Notes under the pieces: model-generated | What the model was told of the DNA's origin: nothing | What the model saw: only the letters and a program-made list of their open reading frames with translations | Database searches by the model: none | Program-made: the position numbers and the translations under genes | Part shown: one piece after another, positions 28,892 through 38,528 of the stretch | Layout of the letters: each line of letters begins with the position of its first letter | Position numbering within the stretch: the stretch's first letter is position 1 | Source: Herbaspirillum sp. SJZ106 | Lineage (GTDB): Bacteria > Pseudomonadota > Gammaproteobacteria > Burkholderiales > Burkholderiaceae_D | Direction of reading: 5' to 3' | Assembly (NCBI RefSeq): GCF_006715495.1 | Contig: NZ_VFNI01000002.1 | Coordinates: 1-64,000, forward strand | Length of the DNA: 64,000 nucleotides

Positions 28892-30178
28892 ATGTCCCGT
28901 GTTTATTGTTTTGCCCGACGTATCGCATTGGTTGTGCTCGCCTGCCTGTTGCCGCTGCCGGGCCTGGCCGCGCCGGATGCCGACGATCAGGCGCGGGTCG
29001 TGCTGGTCGGGTTTTCCGGTGCCTTGAGCGGGGTGTCGGAGACGTTCGGCAAAAGCATGGCCAACGCCGCCGACATGGCGCTGGGCGAGATCAATCGCCA
29101 GCAAATCAGGATCGGCAACCAGCGCGTCTTTTTCCGCCTGTTGCGCCAGGATGACCGCAACGATCCCGAGACCGCCGTGGCGGTCGCCAGGCAATTGCTG
29201 CAGGCCGGGGTGGTGGCGGTGATCGGCACGTCCAACTCCACCACCGCGCAAGCCGTTGCCAAGATCTATTCCGATGCCGGCGTGCCCATGCTCACCCCGG
29301 CGGCGAGCGCGTCGTCGCTGAGCGAACAGGGCAACGAGGGATTTTTCCGCATGGTCGGACGCGATGACCTTGCGGCCGCCAACCTGGTCGATTACGCGGC
29401 GCGGAGCATGGGGATCCGCCGTCTCGGGGTGGTGGATAACGAGTCCATGTTTGGCATCGGCCTGGCCACCAGCGTCACCGAGTATGCGCGCCAGGCGGGC
29501 ATCACGGTGGTCGGGCGCGAACGCATCAGCTACACCAGCGACTTGCGGCAGATGATCCGCGAGATGAAGCGGCGCGGCGCCGAGGCCTTGTTCTTCGGCG
29601 GCTACAGCGCACAGGCGGTATTGCTGACCCAGCTGATCCAGCAGGAAGGCGGCGGCATGCGGCTCTTGCTGGCCTCCAGCGGCGTGGCCGGGGCCACTTA
29701 CCTGATCGCCGCGCGCTCGGCGGCCAACGGCGTGGTGGCTATCGAGTCCGGCATGCCACCGCGGGACATGCCGGGCTGGCGGCGGTTCGAGGAGGAATAC
29801 CACCAGCGCTTCGGCCTCAATATCTACGGCACGACGCCGTTTGCCTACGATGCCGTGCAGGTGCTGGTGGCGGCGATGCGCCAGGCCAACAGCACCAATC
29901 CGCGCACGCTCATCGACACGCTGCACAAGATCGTCTTCAAGGGATTGACGGGGACGGTGGCTTTTGAGCCCGACGGCGATCCGCGCATTCCCGTCTTCAC
30001 GGTCTACCAGGGGCAGGGACAGCGCTGGGTTCCGTTGAAGACGTATGAGGGTTATCCGGCCGCCGCCGCCCCAATAGCGGCGGAAGCCGCGGAGACGCCC
30101 CTTGCCGGCCCTGACGGCGGCAAGCCCTACAATGCCGGCGCCGCGCCGGATAAGCCGGTTTCCGGGGCACGCCATTGA
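28892..30178 (+). CDS. LivK-like periplasmic substrate-binding protein
   Basis: Exported binding protein of 428 residues. The signal peptide (about 1-24, ending GLAA) has a hydrophobic core LALVVLACLLPLPG-like. The mature part follows the branched-chain amino acid-binding (peripla_BP_6) fold: VVLVGFSGALSGVSETFGKSM opens it (part), and VAVIGTSNSTTAQAVAKIYSD and PMLTPAASASSLSEQG form the ligand cleft. I chose the ATG at 28892, six bases after a GGAG site; the open frame extends upstream without a signal. The last 40 residues are Pro/Ala-rich and probably disordered. No permease or ATPase genes are adjacent; instead a molybdopterin-fold protein follows 10 bases later. It may therefore serve a sensor rather than an importer. 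Confidence 0.85.
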   Translation: MSRVYCFARRIALVVLACLLPLPGLAAPDADDQARVVLVGFSGALSGVSETFGKSMANAADMALGEINRQQIRIGNQRVFFRLLRQDDRNDPETAVAVARQLLQAGVVAVIGTSNSTTAQAVAKIYSDAGVPMLTPAASASSLSEQGNEGFFRMVGRDDLAAANLVDYAARSMGIRRLGVVDNESMFGIGLATSVTEYARQAGITVVGRERISYTSDLRQMIREMKRRGAEALFFGGYSAQAVLLTQLIQQEGGGMRLLLASSGVAGATYLIAARSAANGVVAIESGMPPRDMPGWRRFEEEYHQRFGLNIYGTTPFAYDAVQVLVAAMRQANSTNPRTLIDTLHKIVFKGLTGTVAFEPDGDPRIPVFTVYQGQGQRWVPLKTYEGYPAAAAPIAAEAAETPLAGPDGGKPYNAGAAPDKPVSGARH

Positions 30179-30188
30179 GAGGAGGAAC

Positions 30189-30788
30189 ATGAAGAAGAGG
30201 GATTTCCTGCGTACCGCCGCGTCGGCGCTGGCGACTGCGGCGGCCGTGCCGGCCATGGCCGCCGGCAGCAAGCCGGCGCCGTCCGGCCCGGTGCTGCTGA
30301 CGGTCACCGGCGAGATTTCCGCGCCCAACCGCGGCCCCATCGATCCCGCGCTGGACCAGATGATGCACAAGCAGAAGCTGGAATTCGACAAGGCCCGCAC
30401 CTTCGACTTCGCCGCGCTGGCGGCGCTGCCCGCGGTCGGCATCCGCCCCACGCTGGAATACGACGGCAAGCGCCATGCGCTGCGCGGCCCGCTGCTGGCC
30501 GATGTGATGCGCGCGGCCGGCGCCGATCCGGACGCCGAGGGCTATGTCTTGCGCGCCATCGACGGCTATGCCGTGATGGTGCCGCGCGAGGATGCCTTGA
30601 AGTACCGTTTCATCGTCGCCACCCATCTGGACGGCAAGCCGATGCCGCTGGGCGGGCTGGGGCCGCTGTGGGCGGTGTACGAGGCCGACCGTTTTCCCGA
30701 GATGGCCGCGCGCCCGGTGACGGAGCGCTTCGGCTTGTGCCCCTGGGGCATCTATCACATCGCCGTGCGCAAGCGCGCCAAGGGCTGA
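30189..30788 (+). CDS. exported molybdopterin-dependent oxidoreductase-like protein
   Basis: A 199-residue exported protein. The leader KKRDFLRTAASALATAAAVPA resembles a Tat signal (KR in place of RR). Residues about 35-195 resemble the sulfite-oxidase/YedY molybdopterin-binding fold: LLTVTGEISAPNRG start, FDFAALAALPAV, and a C-terminal DGKPMPLGGLGPLWAVYE. The conserved molybdenum-ligating cysteine of YedY or sulfite oxidase is not visible, so it may not be a redox enzyme. A GGAGG site overlaps the preceding gene's end, showing coupling with the periplasmic binding protein. Function is unknown; a role together with the binding protein is inferred. Confidence 0.72.
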   Translation: MKKRDFLRTAASALATAAAVPAMAAGSKPAPSGPVLLTVTGEISAPNRGPIDPALDQMMHKQKLEFDKARTFDFAALAALPAVGIRPTLEYDGKRHALRGPLLADVMRAAGADPDAEGYVLRAIDGYAVMVPREDALKYRFIVATHLDGKPMPLGGLGPLWAVYEADRFPEMAARPVTERFGLCPWGIYHIAVRKRAKG

Positions 30789-30806
30789 GCGCGGCGCGCC
30801 ATCGCT

Positions 30807-32441
30807 TCAGACGTCGATGGCGCTGTCGGATTTCATGCGCTTGCGCAGTTCGAACTTCTGGATCTTGCCGGTGGAGGTCTTGGGCAACGGACCGAAGTAG
30901 ACCGCCTTGGGCGCCTTGAAGCCGGCCAGGTGGCCCTTGCAGAAATCGATCAGGGTCTGCGCATCGACTTGCGCGCCATCCTTCAACTCGACGAAGGCGC
31001 ATGGCGTCTCGCCCCATTTCTCGTCCGGCTGCGCCACCACCGCCGCGGCCAGCACCGCCGGATGGCGGTACAGCACATCCTCCACCTCGACGCTGGAAAT
31101 GTTCTCGCCGCCGGAGATGATGATGTCCTTGCTGCGGTCCTTGATCTTGATGTAGCCGTCGGGGTTGACCACGCCGAGGTCGCCGGTATGGAACCAGCCG
31201 CCGGTGAAGGCTTCCTGCGTTGCCTTGTCGTTCTTCAGGTAACCCTTCATGCAGATGTTGCCGCGGAACATGATCTCGCCGATTTCCTCGCCGTCGGCCC
31301 GCACCGGTTGCATGGTGTCGGGAGAGCGCACGCTCACGCCCGCCTGCAGGTGGTAGCGCACGCCCTGGCGCGACTTCAGCACCGCGCGCTCGTCCACCGT
31401 CTTGCCGGCCCAGTCGTCCTGCTCGGCGCACACGGCCGCCGGCCCGTAGACTTCGGTCAGGCCATATACATGCGCCAGCTCGAACTGCATCGCCTCCATC
31501 TTCGCCAGCACCGCGGCCGGCGGCGGCGCTCCCGCCACCATGCCGCGCACCGGGCCGCGGATGCCGTCGCGCCATTCGGCCGGCGCGTTGGCCAGCGCGG
31601 CATGCACGATGGGTGCGGCGCAGTAGTGGCTGATGCTGTGCTCGCGGATCAGGTCGAATACCAGCTTCGGTTCGAACTTGCGCAGGCACACGTTCACGCC
31701 CGCGCGCGCGGCCACCGTCCAGGGGAAGCACCAGCCGTTGCAGTGGAACATGGGCAGCGTCCACAGGTAGACCGGATGCTTGGGCATGTCCCATTCGAGG
31801 ATGTTGGAAATCGCATTGATGGCCGCGCCGCGATGGTGGTAGACCACGCCCTTGGGGTCGCCCGTGGTGCCCGAGGTGTAGTTCAGCGCGATCGCATCCC
31901 ATTCGTCGGCCGGCAATTGCCAGGCAAAATATTCGTCGCCGCCGCCCAGCAGGGCCTCGTATTCGCAGTCGCCGAAAGCTTCTTCGGTGACCGGCCCCAG
32001 CGCGTCATGGACTTCCACGATCTCCAGCGCCGGCAACTGCGCCTTGAGCTGGCGCGCCATCCCGGCGAATTCGCTATCGACCAGCAATACTTTCGCTTCG
32101 CCGTGGCGCAGCATGAAGGCGATCGATTCGACGTCGAGCCGGATGTTGAGCGCATTCAACACCGCGCCCGCCATCGGCACGCCGAAGTGGGATTCCACCA
32201 TGGCCGGCGTGTTGGGCAGCATCGCCGCCACCGTGTCGTTCTTGCCCACGCCGAGTTGCTGCAAGGCGCTGGCCAGGCGGCGCGTGCGGCGGTAGGTCTG
32301 GTCCCAGTTCTGGCGCAGCGTGCCGTGCGCGATGGCCAGGCGCTGCCCGTACACCTCGGCGGCGCGCGCGATGAAATCGATGGGCGTGAGTGCCGCGTAG
32401 TTGGCGGCGTTGCGGCCGAGGCCGGTGTCGAAATCTGCCAT
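30807..32441 (-). CDS. AMP-binding acyl-CoA synthetase
   Basis: ANL-superfamily ligase of 544 residues that activates a fatty or short-chain organic acid to its CoA ester through an acyl-AMP. The phosphate-binding P-loop LNYTSGTTGDPKGVVYHH is present. YGLTEVYGPA, GWFHTGDLG and the C-terminal catalytic lysine region KTSTGKIQKFELR complete the family signature. Residue content resembles the medium-chain/methylmercaptopropionate-CoA ligase group. The ATG at 32441 gives MADFDTGLGRN; the longer frame is rejected. It is divergent from a Crp-type regulator gene. Its exact substrate is not known. Confidence 0.93.
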   Translation of the reverse strand: MADFDTGLGRNAANYAALTPIDFIARAAEVYGQRLAIAHGTLRQNWDQTYRRTRRLASALQQLGVGKNDTVAAMLPNTPAMVESHFGVPMAGAVLNALNIRLDVESIAFMLRHGEAKVLLVDSEFAGMARQLKAQLPALEIVEVHDALGPVTEEAFGDCEYEALLGGGDEYFAWQLPADEWDAIALNYTSGTTGDPKGVVYHHRGAAINAISNILEWDMPKHPVYLWTLPMFHCNGWCFPWTVAARAGVNVCLRKFEPKLVFDLIREHSISHYCAAPIVHAALANAPAEWRDGIRGPVRGMVAGAPPPAAVLAKMEAMQFELAHVYGLTEVYGPAAVCAEQDDWAGKTVDERAVLKSRQGVRYHLQAGVSVRSPDTMQPVRADGEEIGEIMFRGNICMKGYLKNDKATQEAFTGGWFHTGDLGVVNPDGYIKIKDRSKDIIISGGENISSVEVEDVLYRHPAVLAAAVVAQPDEKWGETPCAFVELKDGAQVDAQTLIDFCKGHLAGFKAPKAVYFGPLPKTSTGKIQKFELRKRMKSDSAIDV

Positions 32442-32622
32442 GGTGCCTGTCTCCTGATGGTGCGTTTGCATTATTCGTATGGCTGCCGTTCCGCATCTCG
32501 CAGATGGAGTGGGAACAAGGCCCTGTGAGCAGGGTAGCACCAATGGCGTGTGCGCTTTGTCATCAGGGCGACAGGGCGCTCGTGCGACAATCGGCGCATA
32601 TCGACTGGCAACGGCATCGGGG

Positions 32623-33297
32623 ATGGAGCAACAATTATCGCAGCACGACTGGTTCTGTGCGCTGTCCGGCGAACACCGCAGATTGGCGGCGGCGAGCGCC
32701 CAACTGGCGCGCTTTGCGGCCGACTCGTTTATCGCCCGGCGCGGCGAGGCTTCCAACTATTGGATCGGCGTGCAAGAGGGCCTGATCAAGCTCGCCGTCT
32801 ACAGCGTGGACGGGCGCAGCAGCACGCTGTCGGGCGTCCCCGAAGGCGGCTGGTGCGGCGAGGGCAGCGTGATCAAGCGCGAGCCGCGCCGCTACGACGT
32901 GATCGCGGTGCGCGCCTCGCACATCATGCTGGTGCCGGCCGACACGTTCCACCGCCTGATGGCCGAAAGCCTGCCGTTCAACTCCTTCGTGATCCGCCAA
33001 TTGAACGAACGCATGGGCCAGTTCATCGCCACCGTGCAGAACGAGCGCCTGCTCGGCGTCGACGCGCGCGTGGCCCTGGCCATCGCCCAGCTGTTCCACC
33101 CGATGCTGTATCCGCGCACCTCGCCGGTGCTGGAGCTGTCGCAGGAAGAGATCGGCCTGCTGACCGGCTTGTCGCGCCAGCGCGTCAACCAGGCCATGCG
33201 CACGCTGGCCGGACTGGGACTGGTGGAGATTTCCTACCAGAGCATCCGCGTGGTCGACCTCGACGGTTTGCGCGCCTTCGGCATGGCTTCGCTATGA
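32623..33297 (+). CDS. Crp/Fnr-family transcriptional regulator
   Basis: Regulator of 224 residues. The N-terminal cyclic-nucleotide-binding-like beta barrel covers about 15-135, and the C-terminal winged helix carries LSQEEIGLLTGLSRQRVNQAM as recognition region (about 170-190). No Fnr-type iron-sulfur cysteine cluster is seen, and the barrel lacks an obvious complete cAMP pocket (RE-S-T) motif, so the effector is open. It is divergent from the acyl-CoA synthetase gene across 181 bases, which makes that gene a plausible target. The ATG at 32623 was chosen because the longer frame has no family features. Confidence 0.88.
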   Translation: MEQQLSQHDWFCALSGEHRRLAAASAQLARFAADSFIARRGEASNYWIGVQEGLIKLAVYSVDGRSSTLSGVPEGGWCGEGSVIKREPRRYDVIAVRASHIMLVPADTFHRLMAESLPFNSFVIRQLNERMGQFIATVQNERLLGVDARVALAIAQLFHPMLYPRTSPVLELSQEEIGLLTGLSRQRVNQAMRTLAGLGLVEISYQSIRVVDLDGLRAFGMASL

Positions 33298-33379
33298 GAC
33301 GTATCATGGTCGCCGCAATGACAGTCTGCGGTTGCCCGCTCGCTTAACATCCATCATCGGTATTCCGTTTCCAACGCTC

Positions 33380-34045
33380 ATGGCCATCGTCACCCACCAT
33401 ACTTTGCTGCTGCGCGAACTGCGCTTCGCCGCGCCTGCGCGCGTGAAAGTGTGGAAGGGCGCGGCCACGCTCAAGAGCGGCGGCGTCGCCATCGAGTTGC
33501 GCGCAGGGGAGAGCTTTACCGTGCCGCCTTTCGTGCGTTTCTCCTGCCTCGCGCATCCGCGCCTGGCGCCGGGCCAGGCGCGCCCGGCGGTGTGGTCGCT
33601 GGCGCTGGAGGCGCACGCCAGCCCGGAGATGGAACGCGCCGCCGACGCCAGCAAGCCGTGGACGCGCAAACTGGCCGCGGCCATCTTCGACGATCCCGCC
33701 GCCGACTGGCGTGCCGCGCGGGTGGCCGGCATGTGGCAAGTCACGCCGGCGCGTTTGCGCGCCTTCCTGTTTGCCGAAGGCGAATCCTTGCGGGCGCTGG
33801 TGCGCGAGCAGCGCGTGGCGAGGGTGCTGGCGCAACTGGCGCGCATGGACGGCGCCGGCGGCGGCTTCGCCGAAGCCGGGTTCGCTTCGGCGGCGGCCAT
33901 GGCGCAGGCTTGCCAGGATGTCATCGGACTGCCGCCGGAGATCGCCCAGCGCGCCATTGCGCTGTTGAGCCCGGCGCCGCTGCAGCCGGCGCCCGAGCCG
34001 CTGGGCGATGCTTTGCGCCGCCCGCGCTACCGGCCCTATTTCTGA
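33380..34045 (+). CDS. AraC-type HTH protein, divergent
   Basis: A 221-residue protein. The second half resembles an AraC/XylS DNA-binding domain: [26 protein letters not shown] fits helix-turn-helix 1 (part given), [12 protein letters not shown] a linker helix, and [23 protein letters not shown] helix-turn-helix 2. The N-terminal half (1-100) looks like a small cupin-type sensor domain. Conservation is modest, hence the caution. The ATG at 33380 (MAIVTHHT) was preferred to an upstream one. It lies between the Crp regulator and hisC on the same strand. Confidence 0.7.
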   Translation: MAIVTHHTLLLRELRFAAPARVKVWKGAATLKSGGVAIELRAGESFTVPPFVRFSCLAHPRLAPGQARPAVWSLALEAHASPEMERAADASKPWTRKLAAAIFDDPAADWRAARVAGMWQVTPARLRAFLFAEGESLRALVREQRVARVLAQLARMDGAGGGFAEAGFASAAAMAQACQDVIGLPPEIAQRAIALLSPAPLQPAPEPLGDALRRPRYRPYF

Positions 34046-34140
34046 ATGCTGCCGCGGCAGCTGTCGCCGGTAGCGCCAAGTTTGCTACCATCTGCGTTTC
34101 CTTTTCCATTCCCTGTTGCCCTTCGCGGGCCGATTTCCCC

Positions 34141-35217
34141 ATGAGCAAGTTCTGGAGTCCCATCGTCAGCCGCCTGACGCCTTATACCCCGGGCGAACAG
34201 CCCAGGATCGCCAACCTGGTCAAGCTCAATACCAACGAGAATCCCTACGGGCCGTCGCCGCGCGCGCTCGAGGCGATCGCGCGCGAAGTGGGCGACAGCC
34301 TGCGCCTGTATCCCAACCCCGATGCCGAGCCGCTCAAGCTGGCCATCGCCCGCCGCCATGCCGCCGATGGCATCACCGCGCGCGAAGTCTTCGTCGGCAA
34401 CGGCTCCGACGAAGTGCTGGCGCATGCCTTCCATGCGCTGCTCCAGCATGGCAAGCCGATCCTGTTCCCGGACATCACCTACAGTTTCTATCCGACCTAC
34501 GCCGGCCTGTACCAGGTCCAATACCGGACGGTGCCGCTGGCCGACGATTTCACGCTGCGCGCCGACGACTATCTCGGCCACGGCGACGCCATCGGCGGCA
34601 TCATCTTCCCCAATCCGAACGCCCCCACCGGCTGCCTGTTGCCGCTGGCCGAGGTCGAGCGCATCGTGCAGGGCAACCCGCAGCGCGTGGTAGTGGTGGA
34701 CGAGGCCTATATCGATTTCGGCGGCGACAGCGCGATCCCGCTGGTGCAGCGTTATCCCAACCTGCTGGTGGTGCAGACGCTGTCCAAGTCGCGTTCGCTG
34801 GCCGGCATGCGGGTCGGTTTCGCCATCGGCCACGCCGACCTGGTCGATGCGCTGGAGCGGGTGAAGAACAGTTTCAATTCCTATCCGCTGGACCGCCCGG
34901 CGATCGCCGGCGCCACCGCCGCCATCGAGGATGAGGAATATTTCAGGAAGACCTGCGACATGGTCATCGCCAGCCGCGAGAAGCTGGTCGCCTCGCTGGC
35001 GCAGCTCGGTTTCGAGGTGCTGCCATCGGCCGCCAACTTCGTGTTCGCGCGCCATCCGCAGCACGACGCGGCCAAACTGGCGGCCGCCCTGCGCGGCGAC
35101 GGCATCATCGTGCGCCACTTCGGCAGCGCGCGCATCAGCCAGTTCCTGCGCATCACCATCGGTACCGACGAGGCTTGCGGCACGCTGGTGCAGGCGTTGC
35201 AGCGCCACCTTTCCTGA
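34141..35217 (+). CDS. hisC: histidinol-phosphate aminotransferase
   Basis: PLP-dependent transaminase of 358 residues in histidine synthesis (imidazole acetol phosphate to histidinol phosphate). [12 protein letters not shown] near the start, [15 protein letters not shown], and the Schiff-base Lys216 in [18 protein letters not shown] are diagnostic. Fold type I domain order is complete. Most his genes of this group lie in one cluster, so this may be a stand-alone second HisC. The ATG at 34141 was chosen; the longer open frame belongs to a different reading of the preceding AraC-like gene. Confidence 0.92.
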   Translation: MSKFWSPIVSRLTPYTPGEQPRIANLVKLNTNENPYGPSPRALEAIAREVGDSLRLYPNPDAEPLKLAIARRHAADGITAREVFVGNGSDEVLAHAFHALLQHGKPILFPDITYSFYPTYAGLYQVQYRTVPLADDFTLRADDYLGHGDAIGGIIFPNPNAPTGCLLPLAEVERIVQGNPQRVVVVDEAYIDFGGDSAIPLVQRYPNLLVVQTLSKSRSLAGMRVGFAIGHADLVDALERVKNSFNSYPLDRPAIAGATAAIEDEEYFRKTCDMVIASREKLVASLAQLGFEVLPSAANFVFARHPQHDAAKLAAALRGDGIIVRHFGSARISQFLRITIGTDEACGTLVQALQRHLS

Positions 35218-35235
35218 AGAGAGGGCCAGTCGGCG

Positions 35236-36447
35236 TTACTTTTCCAGCGGGCGCTGCCGCCATGCGACCAGCGCGCCCGCCAGCAGCGTCAGCGCCGAGA
35301 ACACCAGCCCGCGTTGCAATCCGCCCGCGCCATCGGCGATCCAGCCGACGATGGTGGGGCCGACGATCTGCCCTGCGGCGAAGATGATGGTGAAGGCGCT
35401 GATGCCGGCCGGCCAGTCGGCCTGCGGCAGGTTGTGCCGCACCATCGCCGTGGTGGAGGCCACCGCCGACAGGAAGCAGGCGCCGAACAGGATGCCCGAG
35501 GCGAACACCGCCGCCGCCTGGCTGGTGAGTGCCGGGATCAGCGTGGCCACGCACAGCAGCGTGTTGAGGATGGCCAGCGACTGGCCGCCGCGAAAGCGGT
35601 CCAGCATGCGCGCCCAGATGCGCGACGAGGCGAAGGTGGCCACGCCCAGCAGCGTGAAGAACAGCGTGATGCGCTGCGGCGCCATGCCTTGCTCCTTGAG
35701 CAGCGCGATGACGAAGGTCATGTAGCCGATATAGCCGAGCCCGAAAAACAAATATCCAGCCAGGCCGAAGATCAGGCTGCGCGGCTTGAAGCTGCCGCTT
35801 GCCGACGCCTGCGCGGCCGGCGCCGGGATATGGCGCGCCGGCAGCGACATGAATATGCTGGCCGCCAGCGCCAGCGCGCCCAGCAGCAGCCAGGCCCATT
35901 GCCAGGGATGCGCCGCGCCGTGTTCGGCGGCCGCTTGCATGACCGCCGGCACCGTCAGCGAGGCCACGGCGATGCCGATGCCGGTGCCGCCGTAATACAG
36001 TCCCAGCAGCAATCCCGCGCGTTGTGGGTGCAATGCCGCCAGGCGGCTGACCAGCAAGCCGCCGGCGACGAAGAGGAAGGCGCTGGTGATGCCGGTGGCC
36101 ACGCGCAGCGCGAGTTGCGCGGCAGTGTCGGTGACGAAGCCGGGGACGAAGGTCAGCAATGCGGTAGCCAAGGCGCCGCCGATCAGCACGCGAGGCGCCA
36201 TGTAGCGCCGCATCAGCCATGGCGTAATCAGTGCGCCCAGCAGATAGCCCAGCGCGTTGCCGGTATTCATGCCGCCGGCGACCAGGTAGGGCCAGCCGAG
36301 GTCGGCGCGCATCGGCGCCAGCAGCAGCGCATAGGAAAAGCGCGCCACGCCCAGGGCGATGGCGGTGCCCAGCGACAAGGCCAGCGCGGTCAGGATGGGA
36401 TGGCGCAGGATGCAATCGCGCGGGGCGGGATCGGTGGTGGCGGACAT
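35236..36447 (-). CDS. YbfB/YjiJ-family MFS transporter
   Basis: Membrane carrier of 403 residues with twelve predicted helices. LALSLGTAIALGVARFSYALLL at the start, the conserved LGWPYLVAGGMNTGNALGYLLG region (part given) and GTGIGIAVASLTVPA are typical of the YbfB/YjiJ group. Substrate unknown. It is convergent with hisC, 18 bases apart. Confidence 0.88.
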   Translation of the reverse strand: MSATTDPAPRDCILRHPILTALALSLGTAIALGVARFSYALLLAPMRADLGWPYLVAGGMNTGNALGYLLGALITPWLMRRYMAPRVLIGGALATALLTFVPGFVTDTAAQLALRVATGITSAFLFVAGGLLVSRLAALHPQRAGLLLGLYYGGTGIGIAVASLTVPAVMQAAAEHGAAHPWQWAWLLLGALALAASIFMSLPARHIPAPAAQASASGSFKPRSLIFGLAGYLFFGLGYIGYMTFVIALLKEQGMAPQRITLFFTLLGVATFASSRIWARMLDRFRGGQSLAILNTLLCVATLIPALTSQAAAVFASGILFGACFLSAVASTTAMVRHNLPQADWPAGISAFTIIFAAGQIVGPTIVGWIADGAGGLQRGLVFSALTLLAGALVAWRQRPLEK

Positions 36448-36539
36448 GGGCTGGCGTCTCCGAAGCCTGGGGCCTCATTTTATGTGCGCCAAGTGTAGCC
36501 CAAATGGGGCCGGCGCCGCTTGGCCGGTCCCGGTACCGC

Positions 36540-37157
36540 TTAGGCGGCCGCGCTTCGGTTCCCGGCGGCGTCTTGCGCCAAGACGCGCAGGCAGGCGTCC
36601 ACCACGCGCGGGTCGAGGCGCGTCCCGCTCAGGCGGCGGATCTCGTCGAGCGCTGCCGCCATGCCCAGCGATTTGCGGTAAGGGCGGTCGGCCGAGATCG
36701 ACTCGACGATGTCGGATACCGTCAGGATGCGCGACTCCAGCGGGATCGATTCGGCCGTGACGCCGCGCGGATAGCCGCTGCCGTCGAGATATTCATGATG
36801 GCACCAGACGATCTCGGCCAGGTTGAAGGGAAAGCCGATCTTGCTGAGGATGTCGTAGCCGGCCTGCACATGCGTCTTGAGCAGCGCGTATTGCTCGTCG
36901 GTGATGCGGCCGGGTTGGGTCAGCAGCGCCAGCGGTATCCTGGCCTTGCCGATGTCATGCACTTGCGCCGCCATGCGCAAGACGTCGATGCGTTCGCGCG
37001 GCAGGCCGAGCTGTGTCGCGATTTTCACGCACAGCGTCGCGGTGCAGTCTTCGTGGCTCGGGGTATAGCCATCGGTAAACCGGTGCATGGCCACCAGCGC
37101 ATCGATGATTTCCTGGTAGATCGGATTTTGGTGCGGGTTTGAGTCTGAGTCTGGCAT
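36540..37157 (-). CDS. stand-alone HD-GYP domain protein
   Basis: A 205-residue protein consisting of little more than an HD-GYP domain (about 15-190). The metal-binding HD pair is in VHDIGKARIP, the GYP signature in HHEYLDGSGYP, and downstream SRILTVSDIVESISADRPYR continues the family pattern. HD-GYP domains hydrolyse cyclic di-GMP. No receiver, PAS or membrane segment is attached, which is unusual since most are regulated by fused sensors. The ATG at 37157 (MPDSDSN) leaves the domain intact. Divergent from an MFS gene. Activity is inferred. Confidence 0.88.
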   Translation of the reverse strand: MPDSDSNPHQNPIYQEIIDALVAMHRFTDGYTPSHEDCTATLCVKIATQLGLPRERIDVLRMAAQVHDIGKARIPLALLTQPGRITDEQYALLKTHVQAGYDILSKIGFPFNLAEIVWCHHEYLDGSGYPRGVTAESIPLESRILTVSDIVESISADRPYRKSLGMAAALDEIRRLSGTRLDPRVVDACLRVLAQDAAGNRSAAA

Positions 37158-37259
37158 GCGATTCCTGCGATATCGCAGCGCGCCGGCCGGGAGCGGATGC
37201 CCCGGATGTCGGATAATAGCGGCTGCAATCCCGAAGCAGTTTACCTTCACGATGTATCA

Positions 37260-38417
37260 ATGACAATCAAGCTTTCCACTTCACGCGCGGGCCTGCCGAC
37301 CATCCGCAGCCGCCAGATCGCCATTTTGCTGTTCTTCCTGTTGCTGGGCATGGTGTATGCCAGTTGGGCCGCGCGCATCCCGTCCATCCGCGACATCCTG
37401 CAGCTCGACGCCGCCACGCTGTCGCTGGTGCTGCTGTGCGGCGGCATCGGCGCGGTGGGTTCGTTCCCGCTGGCGGCCTGGCTGACCGGCCATTACGGCG
37501 CGCGCCACAGCACGCTGTATGCGGGGCTGGCGCTGCTGCTCTCGTTGCCGCTGCTGGCGCTGGCGCCCGGCCTGTGGACGCTGATGGCCGCCAGTGCGCT
37601 GTATGGCGCCGCCTCCAGTTGCTTCGACGTGGCCATCAATGCGCTGGGCGCGCAGGCCGAGAAGGAGGCCGCTCGTCCCATCATGTCCATGCTGCATGGC
37701 TGGTTCTGCGTGGGTACCTTCACCGGCGCGCTGGTCGCCAGCGCCCTGGCGGGCATGGGCATTACGCCGGTCTGGCATTTCCTGCTGGTGTCGGCGCTGT
37801 TCCTGGCGCCGCTGTGCATGGCCTACAACGCGCTGCCGGACGACCGTCCCGAGCACGATCCGCACCGCAAGATCTTTGCCATCCCGCACGGCCATCTGGT
37901 GGTGCTGGGCGTGATCGGTTTTTGCGGCGCCATCGTCGAAGGCTCGATCGCCGACTGGAGCGGCATCTACATGAAGGATCACATCCATGCCAGCGACGGC
38001 GGCGCTCCGTTGGCCTATGCGGGCTTCGCCGGCATGATGCTGGTCATGCGCATGGTGGGCGACCGCCTGAAGGAGCGCTACAACGCGCGCCGCGTGGTGG
38101 CCGTTGGCACGCTGGCCGCCGCATTCGGCATGGGCATCGCGGTGATGGCTGAGGGCATGGCGCCCGCCGTCCTCGGATTCGCCATCGCCGGCGCCGGCGT
38201 GGCGGCGGTGTTCCCGTTCGTCTTCAGCGCCGCCGGCCGGCATGGTTCGACGGCGCTGGCGGCGGTGGCCACGCTGGGCTACAGCGGTAGCCTGATCGGT
38301 CCGCCCGCGGTCGGTTTCCTGGCGCATGGCTGGGGCTTGCCGGCAGCCCTGGCGCTGATCGGCGCGCTGTGCCTGGCCATTGCCGTGTGCAGCAGCCGCG
38401 CGCAGTGGCTGGAATAG
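37260..38417 (+). CDS. MFS transporter
   Basis: Membrane carrier of 385 residues with about twelve hydrophobic helices. GMVYASWAARIPSIRDIL near the start and GAASSCFDVAINALGAQAEKE in the middle resemble the fucose permease/YbjJ-like branch of MFS sugar-type carriers. The signature A-like loop is weak. Start at 37260 (MTIKLST) was chosen over a longer frame that overlaps the HD-GYP gene promoter. Substrate unknown. Confidence 0.87.
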   Translation: MTIKLSTSRAGLPTIRSRQIAILLFFLLLGMVYASWAARIPSIRDILQLDAATLSLVLLCGGIGAVGSFPLAAWLTGHYGARHSTLYAGLALLLSLPLLALAPGLWTLMAASALYGAASSCFDVAINALGAQAEKEAARPIMSMLHGWFCVGTFTGALVASALAGMGITPVWHFLLVSALFLAPLCMAYNALPDDRPEHDPHRKIFAIPHGHLVVLGVIGFCGAIVEGSIADWSGIYMKDHIHASDGGAPLAYAGFAGMMLVMRMVGDRLKERYNARRVVAVGTLAAAFGMGIAVMAEGMAPAVLGFAIAGAGVAAVFPFVFSAAGRHGSTALAAVATLGYSGSLIGPPAVGFLAHGWGLPAALALIGALCLAIAVCSSRAQWLE

Positions 38418-38528
38418 GGCGCAGGCTCCTGGCGACTGCCCAGGCAAGATAGCGAAAAGAAATAAAATGGCGGTTTTGCCGATGCCCGGCGTCAGCGCCG
38501 CATCGTTCATGCAATAAGGGGAAACATC

